In this document: positions 11,785 to 23,072 of the stretch, piece by piece
How positions within the stretch are numbered: the stretch's first letter is position 1
How the letters are laid out: each line of letters starts with the position of its first letter
Source: Pelodera strongyloides
Taxonomy: Eukaryota; Nematoda; Chromadorea; Rhabditida; Rhabditidae
Assembly: GCA_036852015.1 (NCBI GenBank)
Contig: JAANDG010000083.1
Coordinates: forward strand, 62,001 to 126,000
Reading direction: 5' to 3'
Length of the DNA: 64,000 bases
Translations under genes and position numbers: made by a program
Notes under the pieces: model-generated
The model's input: only the letters and a program-made list of their open reading frames with translations
Databases searched by the model: none
What the model was told of the DNA's origin: nothing

Positions 11785-12530
11785 TACGGCAAGCTACACG
11801 GCGAGCGCGTTGTTGCCGCAGAGAAAAGCACCACATGAGACAATGCACACTAACTAACATATACTCACGAAATAATTAAAACTTGACGAAAAAAATAAAT
11901 ATGAGTCACGGCAAGCTACACGGCGAGCGCGTTGTTGCCGCAGAGAAAAGCACCACATGAGACAATGCACACTAACTAACATATACATATACTCACGAAA
12001 TAATTAAAATTTGACGAAAAAAATAAATATGAGTCACGGTCAATCACATTCTCTATTCTGCTACGAAACTTCTACCGCTACGGCAAGCTACACGGCGAGC
12101 GCGTTGTTGCCGCAGAGAAAAGCACCACATGAGACAATGCACACGAACTAACATATACTCACGAAATAATTAAAATTTGACGAAAAAAATAAATATGAGT
12201 CACGCTCAATCACATTCTCTAATCTGCTACGAAACTGCTACCGCTACGGCAAGCTACACGGCGAGCGCGTTGTTGCCGCAGAGAAAAGCACCACATGAGA
12301 CAATGCACACTAACTAACATATACTCACGAAATAATTAAAATTTGACGAAAAAAATAAATATGAGTCACGGCAAGCTACACGGCGAGCGCGTTGTTGCCG
12401 CAGAGAAAAGCACCACATGAGACAATGCACACTAACTAACATATACTCACGAAATAATTAAAATTTGACGAAAAAAATAAATATGAGTCACGCTCAATCA
12501 CATTCTCTAATCTGCTACGAAACTGCTCAC
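11785..12530. repeat. Tandem repeat, five units alternating ~122 and ~170 bp
   Basis: Unit starts (ggcaagctacacggcgagcg) lie near 11787, 11910, 12082, 12248 and 12370, giving spacings of about 122, 172, 166 and 122 bp. The long units carry an extra segment of about 45 bp (tcaatcacattctctaatct, then gctacgaaactgctaccg) that the short ones lack. Units are nearly identical, so the amplification is recent. Confidence 0.85.
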
Positions 12531-12648
12531 CACATGAGAGAACGCACATTAACTAACAGGCTCTAAAATGACATAATTCTGTGTGTTCATATTTAATTAC
12601 ACTAACAGTACGTTTCGAGACCAAGGAAGAAACATGAAAATCATCATT

Positions 12649-12795
12649 AGCCCGTATTCTCGGGTCGACGGGAATGTTCCGTTTGGGAGCTCATTCGTAT
12701 GCGAATTTTTTCCCCAGCTAGTCTAGATAGTCAAGAAATTTGCATACAAAGGATTTCCCAAACGGAACGTTTCCGTCGACCCGAGAATACGGGCT
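12649..12795. mobile_element. Short palindromic element, AGCCCGTATTCTCGGG ends
   Basis: This 147 bp element has ends AGCCCGTATTCTCGGGTCGA and the inverse. It is flanked by ATT on both sides (12646-12648 and 12796-12798), which may be a three-base target duplication. It has no coding capacity. Confidence 0.65.
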
Positions 12796-12836
12796 ATTAA
12801 GACTAGCTGTGATATGATATGAAGTGGTGAACTCAC

Positions 12837-12943
12837 GGAATCTTCTGTGTACTTCTCGGTAGGGGTCGAATGTATACAGACATCCATCCTTATTTTGACT
12901 ATCTCGTTCCCGCAAATATACACAGTCGGTGGAAATTCTTTCA
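12837..12943 (-). CDS. Candidate internal exon of unknown gene
   Basis: Bordered by an attgttttcag acceptor and a gtgagt donor, and open in two frames. One reads CVYLRERDSQNKDGCLYTFD, then PYREVHRRF. The other reads KEFPPTVYICGNEIVKIR. The first looks more protein-like. A further candidate exon lies upstream at about 13157-13270. The unit probably belongs to a minus-strand gene whose end may be at 8899, but the phases could not be linked. Confidence 0.3.
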
Positions 12944-13269
12944 CTGAAAACAATTAGCTTTAAGATAACAGTAAAGGTATTAGTAAGTCCGTTTTACGCA
13001 GAGGGAGAGATTTTGAGAAATGAGATAATTTGAGACTTTAAAAAAAGACACGTGAATTTTTCAATAATAAAGATGTGAGGTTACTACAGGAAAGAAAAAA
13101 AAACAAATAAAGGACTATATTAAGTTAAAGAAAAAAACAGTAAAAGTGAAACTTACAGTACGGGAGTCCCCCTCGGGCGCCAGGTATTCTTTGGGATCAA
13201 GGGATTGCTGGCTGGTAGGGTTCGGAAATCTTCTCTTCAGCCTCTATGATGGGGACCTCGCCCACTGTA

Positions 13270-15190
13270 CGGGGAACTGCGCACAGCCTCGAGCTCACCC
13301 TTCTATTGCTCGCACATTATCACTCTGAAACCACTCTATTTAAATTCTTAATTTTCTTAGATGAAGCAAAAAAATGAGGCGAAAACGTGAATTTTTGTAA
13401 ATGAGCAAAAGGAACCCTAATATGTCTATTATTATAATAGTGAGAGGGAGTTATGAATGAATAGTATATGTTACAGTATATTTTATTAAATTAAATTAAA
13501 TTAAAGAAGGATTTTTATTCGGAAGATAAAATCAATAGGCAACTGAGGAGTGTGGGTGGGTAGGTATGCTATGGTATGGTATGAGATCAGGTATGAGGTA
13601 TGACTGAATAAATAAGATAAAATCAATAAGTAACTAAGAAGTGGGTAGATGGGTCGGTGAATGGGGTGTGAGTAGAAATGGTACGGGTATGGGTATGGTG
13701 AATTGGGGGCGGGACTGACCCCAGGCAGGAAGATCGATTTTGAGTGTAAAAATCAATAAACAAGATGGAGTGGGGATACGTTGTGAGTGAGAATGGTCCG
13801 GGGCCCCAGGCGGGAAGATCGATTTTGTGTGTAAAAATCAATAAACAAGACGGAGTGGGGATACGTTGTGAGTGAGAATGGTCCGGGTATGTATGTGGGA
13901 ATAGGGGGTGGGTGATTTCCCCTGAGGCATTAGTCCCAAGGTGTGAGTTGTCCCAGGGGCTATATTCCCAGAGCGGTGTCATCGCGACTAGCGGGTGCTA
14001 TTTGAATTTGAAAATAAATTAGCTGGAATTAGAGGAAAGAGGGAAGAATAAATGGGTGAATTGGACGGTTGCACGAAAAAAGGTGAATGCAAAAAGTGGG
14101 GCGGTTTCTTTCTTTCATAATATTATTTGAACCAGCGAATGGAAGTAGTTCTAATTATTGCTGCACAACCTGTTTAGAAAGGCCTACACTTACCGGGGTT
14201 TACACGTAACATAAAAGAATGTCCCTAAGAAAAAAAAGGCAGAAAAAAAGTTTCTTTCGTGACTACCGTAATTTTGCATTGATCTGCAAATTTAGTGTGA
14301 AAAATAAATAAAAATATATTTCGTAATTCCAAAATACGATAGTTTTAAGCATGCTTGGGAACCCCATAATGTTTTCTAACTGTTCTAAAAAAATAACAAT
14401 TTAATTACTTAATTACACACGATTTTAAGGAATAAACACAAGATATGGGACGTGATATGACGCTTGATAAATAGTTATGCAGAAGCTAATACATCAAAAT
14501 TGAGTAGAGATTTGATATTAGATAGATAGTTTTATACTGAAGTAAATAAATAAATAGTTATATTGAAGTAAATAAATACAAATTGAGTTGATTATTTATT
14601 ATGAGAAATAGCTGCAGTCCTCAAGGGTATTGCAGGTACCTCTGGTCGGTGAGCGCCCACACGCGCGGATCTCTAGCTCCCGCCGGCTTGTGACTCGGTT
14701 TTTAATTTATTTTAAAAGCAGAAAAGCTAAACAAAAAAAAACAATAGTAAAAAAAAACTACAAATTGGGGTTTGTACGGGGTTTATGAAAAACAAACTAA
14801 CTAAAATGGTGGAGAAGAGTCCTAAGATAAAGGCCGGGTTTAGTACCCTCCCGATGGGATGACCCCGGATGATTGTTCTTTCGTTTTTTGTACTTCCGCG
14901 TAGGCTTCACGAGCTGGGCGAAAATCTCAAATTTTGCGCTTATTTTGTAGAATTGTGTGCACACTGCAGAAACTACAGTAATCGAACACATTTATTTCAA
15001 ATTTTTATGGAGATGTTTTTAGTTTGTTTGAAAATGCTGACCCTGTTGTTGAACGTATTATTACTATTTGATTGCATGAACATTAAAGCCCTCTTATTTG
15101 TAAGCTTAAAAACGGTGCAGATGCTTTGGGCTGCTCGCTTTTTGCAGCAAAAGACAAGTAAGTAAGGCAGTAATTGTAAAAAGTAATCTT
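13270..15190. other. Gene-free stretch with GT-rich tandem duplication
   Basis: 13545-13980 is rich in short GGTATGG and GTGGGT units. It includes an ~82 bp near-perfect tandem duplication (about 13722-13803 and 13806-13890), in which ccccaggcgggaagatcgat is followed by gtgtaaaaatcaataaacaa. No gene with acceptable splice structure was found. Confidence 0.5.
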
Positions 15191-15199
15191 TTATTTGCA

Positions 15200-15989
15200 T
15201 CAATTTTCTTTAGCGTCCGGTCTAGTTTGTTTGTAGAAGTGAAACAATTTGTCGATTGATTCCGGCGATAGATTTTGCAGTATATTCTTTGCCTTTTTAT
15301 CCGATTCTGACTTTGGTAGAGTTGCATTGGCCAAAATTAATCTGAAAAAAAAAAGTGTGCTGGGCTGGGGTTTAGCATATCTTTCATGAATCCCCCTCTA
15401 AACTCCGTATTTCGTTGTATATTCTGCCTGTATCTTAAGTCGCTGGTTGTTCTATGTTAAAATTTGGGAAGCGCTGTGTGCGTTTTTTACTTTACTTACT
15501 TGTTGACTATTTTCCTGGTTTCCTCGCTAACGCCGAATGTTTCATATAAATCGGAGGTTCCCGGGATTATTTGGTCTATATCTGAAAATTTCCTGAATAC
15601 ATTCCGTCAATGATTTCATAATTCGTAAAAACACTATCCCACAGTCTAGGTTAATTTCAGGGTATATTTTGATGCGTAACATGGGGCTAAGAGCGCGATG
15701 TTTCATATATTGAAATTGGTTCCGGAAATGGTCTAAAGCCTATCCGGAAATGGTCGGTATTGATAACAATATGTTTCACCAAATTACGTATAAGTTGTAA
15801 TTGTTTGCGGAGATGGTCAGACCAAAGACCAACCCGGAGATGGTTGATGCGTCATACGCATTGGTTTATGGCCAGGGTTAATTAATAATATGCTTGCTGA
15901 ATGTTGATATATTGAATCATACCTAAAGTTCCATTTTTAATCGACACAGCTAGCGTTGCTGACAGTACGCAGAGAAGTAAATAATTCAT
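15200..15989 (-). CDS. Small secreted protein, 96 residues, unknown function
   Basis: Three exons join in phase: 15923-15989, 15500-15581 and 15200-15341. The start MNYLLLCVLSATLAVS is a clear signal peptide. It is followed by a short acidic/hydrophilic segment and an alpha-helical, lysine-rich C-terminal half (ILQNLSPESIDKLFHFYKQ, ending TRPDAKEN). There are no cysteines after the signal region, no membrane segment and no domain I recognise. It resembles the many small lineage-specific secreted proteins of nematodes. An AATAAA signal on the minus strand (15190-15195) lies five bases after the stop, which supports the 3' end. The second exon has two nearby acceptors; ttttcag at 15582-15584 keeps the frame. 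Confidence 0.7.
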
Positions 15990-15999
15990 AGATTTATAC

Positions 16000-17170
16000 G
16001 TTTTCTACCTGAAATATTACAAAGGTTTCACCTTTCAACTTACACATACACTTGTTTGAATATGAATTTGTCGTATTCAATTTATCAATTGCGTAACAAT
16101 TGCAGGATAATTCAGCTTTTCACACACATGTTTGTCATGAATTTTTCATAATGATAATCGTAGGAATTAGGGGTCGAGCCTATTTCGCGAATGAGTGAAT
16201 AGTTAGTATGGAAAGACAAATTGTTAGTAATACTCGCGCCAAGTGATCTTCAAAAATTCGCAAAACAATCGTATCCTTTTCTGCTTTGTAGGCATCCTTT
16301 CTTTGCTCATCAGTTTGGTTCTTTATATAATGAATCAAAAATATAATTCAATTTGACAGCTATCATTTCACTAGGACTGCATCGTTCTGTTCAAGTGTTC
16401 TCTGTGCTTCTTTCTCAGCTCATTTCCTTGGCTTTCATGAAGTTCTATGAAGAATAGGTAGCGGCATAAATACATATTAATATCACTTCACTCATAACGT
16501 TTCAAATTCATAACGTTTTTATCAATAAACCTTTATATATATAATACTGTTAATTTGTTGATTTGTTGATTACCGTATATCGTAAGCTTTCACGAAAGCG
16601 ATGTATAAAAATTCATAACAAAAACAGTAGCCTATGTACATACGACAAAAGGGAATGCGCGAAATAGGTGAACTAGTGAAGTATGGCCTTTCGTTTTTGA
16701 AAAATCTAAGAGAAGAGAGATCGAGAGACATGGGCTGTGTTTCGTGTTTCCTTTTTATCGTTTCTACGAACAACCTCCGCTGTATTTGAAGAAGAAAACA
16801 CAGTGGATGGATAGTGGTTAATCGGTCTGACACGCGTACCGACAGTCAATACTACACACGACTATCGTTGTTTGGTTGATCTTTTCATCGTCTTCTCTTA
16901 AAATATCGCTTCTGCCTCGTTTTTGAGATAGAAATAAATCAAACTTTATAATTAGGATCGTACCTATATTATTTGTGGTTTAGTTAGATTACTGTTCATT
17001 GTCATTTACATCCATATTTCCTCAAATCATGTGCTGTGCAAGTAATCCAGCCATTTTTGTATCTAGTTATTAGTTACTCTTTGTTTTTATCCATAGTCAA
17101 TCCCTCTTTCAATATTGCCTCGCAGCTCGTTCGCGATTCATGATATTAATGAAACCTCATTTTATATCTT
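16000..17170. other. No gene seen
   Basis: A/T-rich sequence separating two genes transcribed away from each other (15989 on minus, 17185 on plus). Promoters of both may lie here. I can point to no specific element. Confidence 0.5.
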
Positions 17171-17180
17171 ACTATTCCAG

Positions 17181-20100
17181 TACAATGGACGACAGTGGCG
17201 CAGGTCCCAGTTCTGCCCCGCCCTCTGCCCCAGGACCCTCTGCGTCAGGTCCAGGACGCTCTGCCCCAGGCCCAGGACCCTCCGCTACGGCTCCTCGTAA
17301 GCAGGCGTCTAAGCAAGCAGCACCTCGGAATCCGAAACCTTCAGCATCCAACGATGACGGTCTCCAGATGACTCCGATTGGTTTAGCCGGCGAGCTCATT
17401 CACGTTCCCACTGTGATCATGATCAATGTGAGTTTACTTGCGACATTATTGATATTGTTAGAGGTTAAACGAGGGCTCAATCCTTCAATTTCGATGACTT
17501 GTTAAAGCGAAATGCAGGCCGGTTTTTGAAATGCATCGTGGGCAACTGAACTCTTGCGTATTTATGCTAAGTTGCTCGACTTTAGCTCGTTTTTTTTATT
17601 TTAATTTATGTTCATTTGCATAAGCTGCCAAAGAATATAAGTGTACTCGATGTGTTTCAAATTGAAACACGTCACACTCACACATCGGTTTCAAAAACCG
17701 GCCATGTGTCGCTTTAACCGAAACGAATGTAGTGTGCGAGGATATCGGAGTCAAAAACGAAAACGATAATTGTTTTCGTCGAATCATGACGGTGAAGATG
17801 TAGATGAAACATAACTCGTGACATTCGTTTCCTTTCGTTGGAGGCTGCCTTATCCGACAATGTTCACCTTTATTGTATAGTTTATTGCAGGAAGGTGCTT
17901 TTCGCTCGCTTGTCTCCCTGGAAACTTTCAAGAAACTGCCTCCAGAGGCGCAGCGTCACCTCAAGCAGTTCCTTCCTCAATTCAACGACGAAGATGAGGA
18001 CAGAAAGACATTAGAGGCAGTATTCACCACGTCACAATCATTCAACTTTGGCAACCCTATTGGGAAATTCCACGATAAATTAAAACGTATGTTGTTTGCT
18101 TTAATGTTTGTAATAAGTTATCATTCGTAATATTGTCTTTTATTAAATACCCTAACATGTACCTTATACAATTATACCATCGCACAGACACTTTCCTTAG
18201 AATCTGGGCAGGGTTTGTGTGAGTGAGTTGTTGCCTTGGTGGCAGGGTTTCTTCAGTAAATACTGTGACGTGGCTGCGTCAGATTTCATTTCGATTTCGG
18301 GCAATTTGTTTCTATGTTGGGCTCATCATACTCTTATGGGGTTTCCAAGTATCCCAAAAAATCGGTGTGATTCTGTCAATACTACCGTATTTCTACACGA
18401 AACCTGCATATATAATATGAAAATTAAAAAAATGTTCTCGTGTAGTTCCAAAATACGGTAACTTTTCAGCATACTTGCAAACCCCACTAAAGTTTGCTAA
18501 CCATGATGTGTCCCTTGAAACATTTAGTTCTGTTTTTTTTTCCAGATGGCTGGTTTAATACGGATCGACCGTCGGATCGTGTCCTATTGCGGGACAATCA
18601 CAGGGTGTTGTACGATCACTATATCAGATTCTACGAAATCAATCTGCTGAAGAAGCTCCTGGCATCTAGACATGTGAGTGTTGTATCTTGGTCTTGGTAG
18701 TTTCCCCTTACCCCACACAGGGGCCGTTTCACCTTGGTAGCAAGGAGTATCCCCCATGAGTACATGCCGATACGATACCTTGCAACTAACCCCACGCATT
18801 TAGGTTAAAGTCGTATTGTATGCATATGATACGAATTTCCTATGTATCCTATGCAAAATGTGTGCCCGTCCGGCAAGCTTCGGGCAGGCACTTTGCATAG
18901 AATGCATAGAAAATGCGTATCATATGCAAATTTCCAAAAGTAGGTACAATACGGTTCTAGTAGTTAGTGTACTGTACCTCGGTAGCTCCACTCTCCCAAT
19001 GTAGCCCACGCCATGACCTGTGCTCCCCCTTATTTCGTCCGTAATTTTGGTCATGCCCTAACCTTCCAAGGGGTTTTCATTAGTACATGGCATTAACGTA
19101 ACACGCTACATTGAAACGTTAGTTACTTAAGCTATTCCCTTTAGGTATTTCAACACATATTAATACATTTAGTTACTTAGTACACTATTTCGTTACGGTA
19201 GTTACGGTATTCCGTTATTAGCGTACGATATCTCACGCTTACGGCATTGGTACTCCATTTAGGCAATTCTTGAACATCAAAAGGCGTGTTCGCCAATGGA
19301 AGAGCCAGGACCACTTCCCCTTGATGAGACGCAGTTGAAGAGAAGAGAAGTCTACAATCGACTACATGAGAGATCGACGAAAAGGGCCAGATTGTAAGTT
19401 TTGTTTAGATTTTTCGTTTCCGTGTTATATGTTGACGAAATGACGTACTGTGTGTAGAGGTCTGAGGCCGTATTCACCAACATGCAGGGAGCCCTCCCTA
19501 GGCTCACGAGCGCTCTGAATCTCTTCTGCTCACGCACTCTTTGCCTAGCTGGGGAGGCCAGGGTGGGCTCCCTGTGTGTTGGTGAATGCGGCCTCTGTTG
19601 AGTATCTTGGGTGTTTTGTCTGTGCCATCCCATTGTATGTGTTGTTGTTTAGAATGATCGGCGAGTGTCGAGGTCGTGCTGGTGAATCGGGTGTGTCTTC
19701 AGATGAAGAACCGGAACCACCAGTTTTACCAACAGCTATTCCGAAAATGCCGGCCATAGCCGCAGGTCGAACTACCCTTCACTCTACTGTACATAAAGGT
19801 AAGTAACAATCTCTTAAGATTACTGTATATTTTTTCCAAATTTTTGCGGACTGAGTTGACTAGAAGTAGAAGTCGAACTACGATTTTGCATGAGACCGGC
19901 TCTAATGTGCATAGGGCTATGCAGTGTGGGTTGTTATAGGGTTTCTAATCTCTGAGGCTTGAGTCTTGGACGTTGAGCTCTGTTTTTATATAATGCCGAT
20001 GGCTCAGTGGTCTAATGCTGTCTCGTAGGCACTGAGGCTCGTTGGTTCGATTTCTTCCATAGTTGGTGCATACTTCTGATGCCATATTCACCACCCCGAT

Positions 20101-20944
20101 TCCCTCGGGGAAATATTCTCTGGGGACAGAAAATAGCATTCTAAAGTGAGAAGTGAGACATACAGAGAAAAAGACGGGGAATTCTCCATGGGGAAGGAAT
20201 TGAGTGGTGAATATGGCCTCATGTACTGCATTGGTAAACAATCTTCCAAGCTTGCTTCCAGTGCATTGTTTTATTGTTATTTTCCACACGCCTCATTTGA
20301 ATGGTTTTAGACGTGGACATTCACCAGCCTTTATACATTGACGATGTGCATGCCATGGTCAAGAAGTACAGGAAATTGAAGAAAAATGATCCAGTGAGTC
20401 TTCTTTTTTTATATCATAGAGAGAACATGTTCGCGAGAATGTGTATTGATAAGATACTCAGTAGATGTGTTTAGCCAAATGTAGCATGAGCGGTGTAAAA
20501 ACAAACTCGAAACATTGTTGTATTGACTTAGTCCTTAGTCCACAGCTTTTGGGCATTGCCAATAAGAATGGTTAAAGCTTAAAGGTTAACAGCTTTAACC
20601 TTTCAGCAGACCCATTTACCGTTTGTGCGCAGTCCTATGATGTCCTTGTAATGCTTTGTGTTTCAGTAGGTGTAGGTAATTCCCCAGCTTCTATTAGAGG
20701 GACTTATGCCTTAAATACTTACTTTACTTACAGAGCCTACTATGTACTTCACTACCGTATACTTACAATAACTAAATAGCCTACCTACCGTATACTTCAT
20801 TATTTAACAATTTAATTCCAGAGCACGCCCTCCCTGGATCTAGCCAACATTCACCTGGATGCCGTCCTAGAAAGATCTGGAGTTCAATCAGTATCTGAGA
20901 GAATCCGCCAAACGAAACAGACACTCGAACAGATGGAATACTGA
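17181..20944 (+). CDS. nfrkb: NFRKB / INO80 complex subunit G-like, short form
   Basis: NFRKB is a subunit of the INO80 chromatin-remodelling complex, where its N-terminal DEUBAD domain binds the deubiquitinase UCH37. Seven exons join in phase: 17185-17427, 17891-18086, 18546-18673, 19263-19393, 19653-19798, 20311-20393 and 20822-20944, giving 349 residues. After a low-complexity Ser/Ala/Pro/Gly start (residues 1-60), the core matches the family: LVSLETFKKLPPEAQRHLKQ, then FLPQFNDEDED, then FNFGNPIGKFHDKLK, then IRFYEINLLKKLLASRH. Later comes SGVSSDEEPEPP and a C-terminal segment ending in a short helix. Vertebrate NFRKB is about 1300 residues with a winged-helix domain in the middle; here the stop comes right after the conserved N-terminal part. 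The ATG is four bases after a ctattccag acceptor, suggesting trans-splicing. Introns hold several inverted-repeat elements. Confidence 0.87.
17506..17713. mobile_element. TTAA-flanked MITE, CCGGCCGGTTTTTGAAAC family
   Basis: Inverted ends AGCGAAATGCAGGCCGGTTT and the inverse are bordered by TTAA (17502-17505 and 17714-17717). Sister copies are at 59191-59329 and about 61092-61257. It lies in the first intron of the NFRKB-like gene. The exact TTAA border again suggests a piggyBac-type mover. Confidence 0.75.
19463..19596. mobile_element. Palindromic element, GAGGCCGTATTCACCAA family
   Basis: A ~134 bp foldback with ends GAGGCCGTATTCACCAACA and the inverse, and an interior with ctcacgagcgctctgaat. 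Copies lie at 42161-42298, 53790-53942 and 58498-58635. The TIR start is shared with the GAGGCCATATTC family but the interior differs. It lies in an intron of the NFRKB-like gene. Confidence 0.75.
19993..20056 (+). repeat. tRNA-like sequence, degenerate
   Basis: The string gccgatggctcagtggtcta, followed 30 bases on by gttggttcgattt, resembles the A box and B box of a Leu/Ser-type tRNA. The stems do not close well. It lies in an intron. It is probably a tRNA pseudogene or the head of a SINE. Confidence 0.3.
20078..20222. mobile_element. Short inverted-repeat element, GAGGCCATATTC family
   Basis: Same family as 2363-2497: gccatattcaccacc at one end, gtggtgaatatggcctc at the other, with the agaaaaagacggggaattc interior. 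It lies in an intron of the NFRKB-like gene. Confidence 0.7.
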
Positions 20945-23072
20945 AGAAACTGCAGACTTCAAGCAATTGATCTCATTCTCGCACTTTGTGCTACCGTATT
21001 CTATGTACATAGATAAAGAATTTCAGAAAGTATATCAGTGTATTGTATTATCAAAAACGGTCTCGAAAATCTAGAAAAATTCGTAGGCACGCGATTTCGT
21101 CTACATACAGAGCGGCTACTACAATGCGAGGGGTGCGCGACAAAAACCTCACTTTCGCCTACATCTCGCTCAGTTTCGGAAACCTGGCTAAGTCGCCGCG
21201 CGCCCTTTAGCTGGTTCTGTATCAATTTTAGTATTTTCTTGCAATTGTCGAACAAGGGCTTCGCCGCGGATTACCCAAGTTTTCTCATGAGCGTACGATA
21301 ACCGACAGCTATTGCGAATCCTTCATTACGCCGTCGTGGTTTTAGTACTTCCATCGCTAACTTCTATTTCTGATGGTACGTACTGTATATTCTCACGAAA
21401 GCGATCTTATGCACTATAATAAAAGCACAAACTTTTTTCATTAATCTTTATTTGTCAGTAATAAAACAACATGCAGTACACGGCAGACTATATTCAGCAC
21501 TAGGTACACTTGTAACCAAGGAAACAAATATATATTGAAATGTACAGCAAAACGGGTTATTGCAAAATAAACAAAGGTACGTATTTAAAGATAAAAGAAA
21601 ACTCTAATTGAGCGATCGAGTATGCATATGGTATGGTCGAGGGATACGTAAACTCTAGCACGGATTGCGTTGCGGATGCTGGGAATATGGGGGTATGGAG
21701 GACTGAACCCCCGTTGCCTGAGTGGAGCAGCGCCCACAACCATTACACAACATTTCCAGTATCCACAATAGTCGGTTTTAGAGCGGAGATTGACCCGAGG
21801 AGAAAACGGAAGAGAAAATAATAAAAGAGAGGCTCAGTCTCACCAGAACGTGGTTCTATCACAGTACTCAAAGAAACATTAAACTCTATGTGTAATCATA
21901 GTCAATTCCATGATTCACACTTAAAGCGGTATAACACCCGGTTTGTGAAACGTCGTTGAACAATTGCATTACCCAAGTGTTGATTGCTAATTTGGCCCAT
22001 GCAATTGTCTATACGTAAATACATTTGCATAATATACATGCGAATGACGTTTTCAACGTTTGACAAGCCGCATGTCATAACGCTTTAAAATGAGGCAATC
22101 GATAAGATTAGCGTTTCTAGCAACAATCAAATCACAAAAAGTACAATACATAAGGACACTGGATATTTGGAGGAAGAACACAAAACGACTGACTTGCCAA
22201 ACCCTGCTAAATTACGTCATAAACAATAAATAGCTAGTTTCCGAAAAGTTGAAGCAACACACAGGAAAAGCCGATAACCACACCGTAATATGCTTACTAA
22301 GGCAATTGTTTAAGAATCATAAGAATCACGCTAGAAAGCACACCGACCGCTAAACTTACACTTACATATACGTTCATCATTCTTGCTTGAGAAAGTAAAA
22401 ATACAGTACACAACTTCACTAGAGAGCAGAAACCCAAATTAACAAACAAAAAAAAACTAAACAATGTCTATACATACACAACTAGAGAGAGACAACAAAA
22501 AGCTCAATGCGATGTGTTACCCAGTGATCTACGGAAAAAAACAAAGAGACAAGCTGCAAAAGAAAATCAATCAAAGAGATAGGAAAGAAAGATTGCACAA
22601 TCTGAAAAAATACAAGAATACAGGCCTCTGAGGTAGGCCATAAAAACAGCCCACCACAAACTCTTAAAATAAATATAGCAACTTGCCACAAAATAAAACA
22701 AATTATCTTAAAACGAATGGCTATACCAATATACCACCGTGAACTGCAGTCTTCAAGAGGAGAAACGGAAGAAAACCGGAAATATCGCGCATTCTTGATA
22801 CATTTATAATCCTCTCAAATGGAATGTTCCCCCATAACGCACTACAGTAGTACCATTAGTCATTTCCATTCCCAAGTAGGAGGATTACAGAATACATACA
22901 AGAATACTAGTCTCCTATTTACATACCATAAATGAAAAAGGGTACCCGAAATATAGTGGGGATGAGGGGGAAAGGGTACAACTAAACAAATCGTGAGGTG
23001 ACGTACGCTTTTTATGAAATCCTCACTTTAGAGGAGTATCTCACGATCGCCAATAATACCATCAACAGCAAC
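20945..23072. other. Intergenic region between convergent genes
   Basis: It separates the 3' ends of the NFRKB-like (+) and RME-2-like (-) genes. No coding structure was found. One TTAA-flanked MITE sits at 21925-22084. Confidence 0.6.
21925..22084. mobile_element. TTAA-flanked MITE, AGCGGTATAACAC type
   Basis: A 160 bp element with imperfect inverted ends (AGCGGTATAACACCCGGTTT and aagccgcatgtcataacgct), bordered by TTAA at 21921-21924 and 22085-22088. Related elements, all with an AGCGG-like terminus, are at 29500-29652 and 33595-33737. Confidence 0.65.

Noticed and set aside
11785..12530. CRISPR-like array
   Set aside because: Units are 120-170 bp with no unique spacers, in a nematode-like genome.
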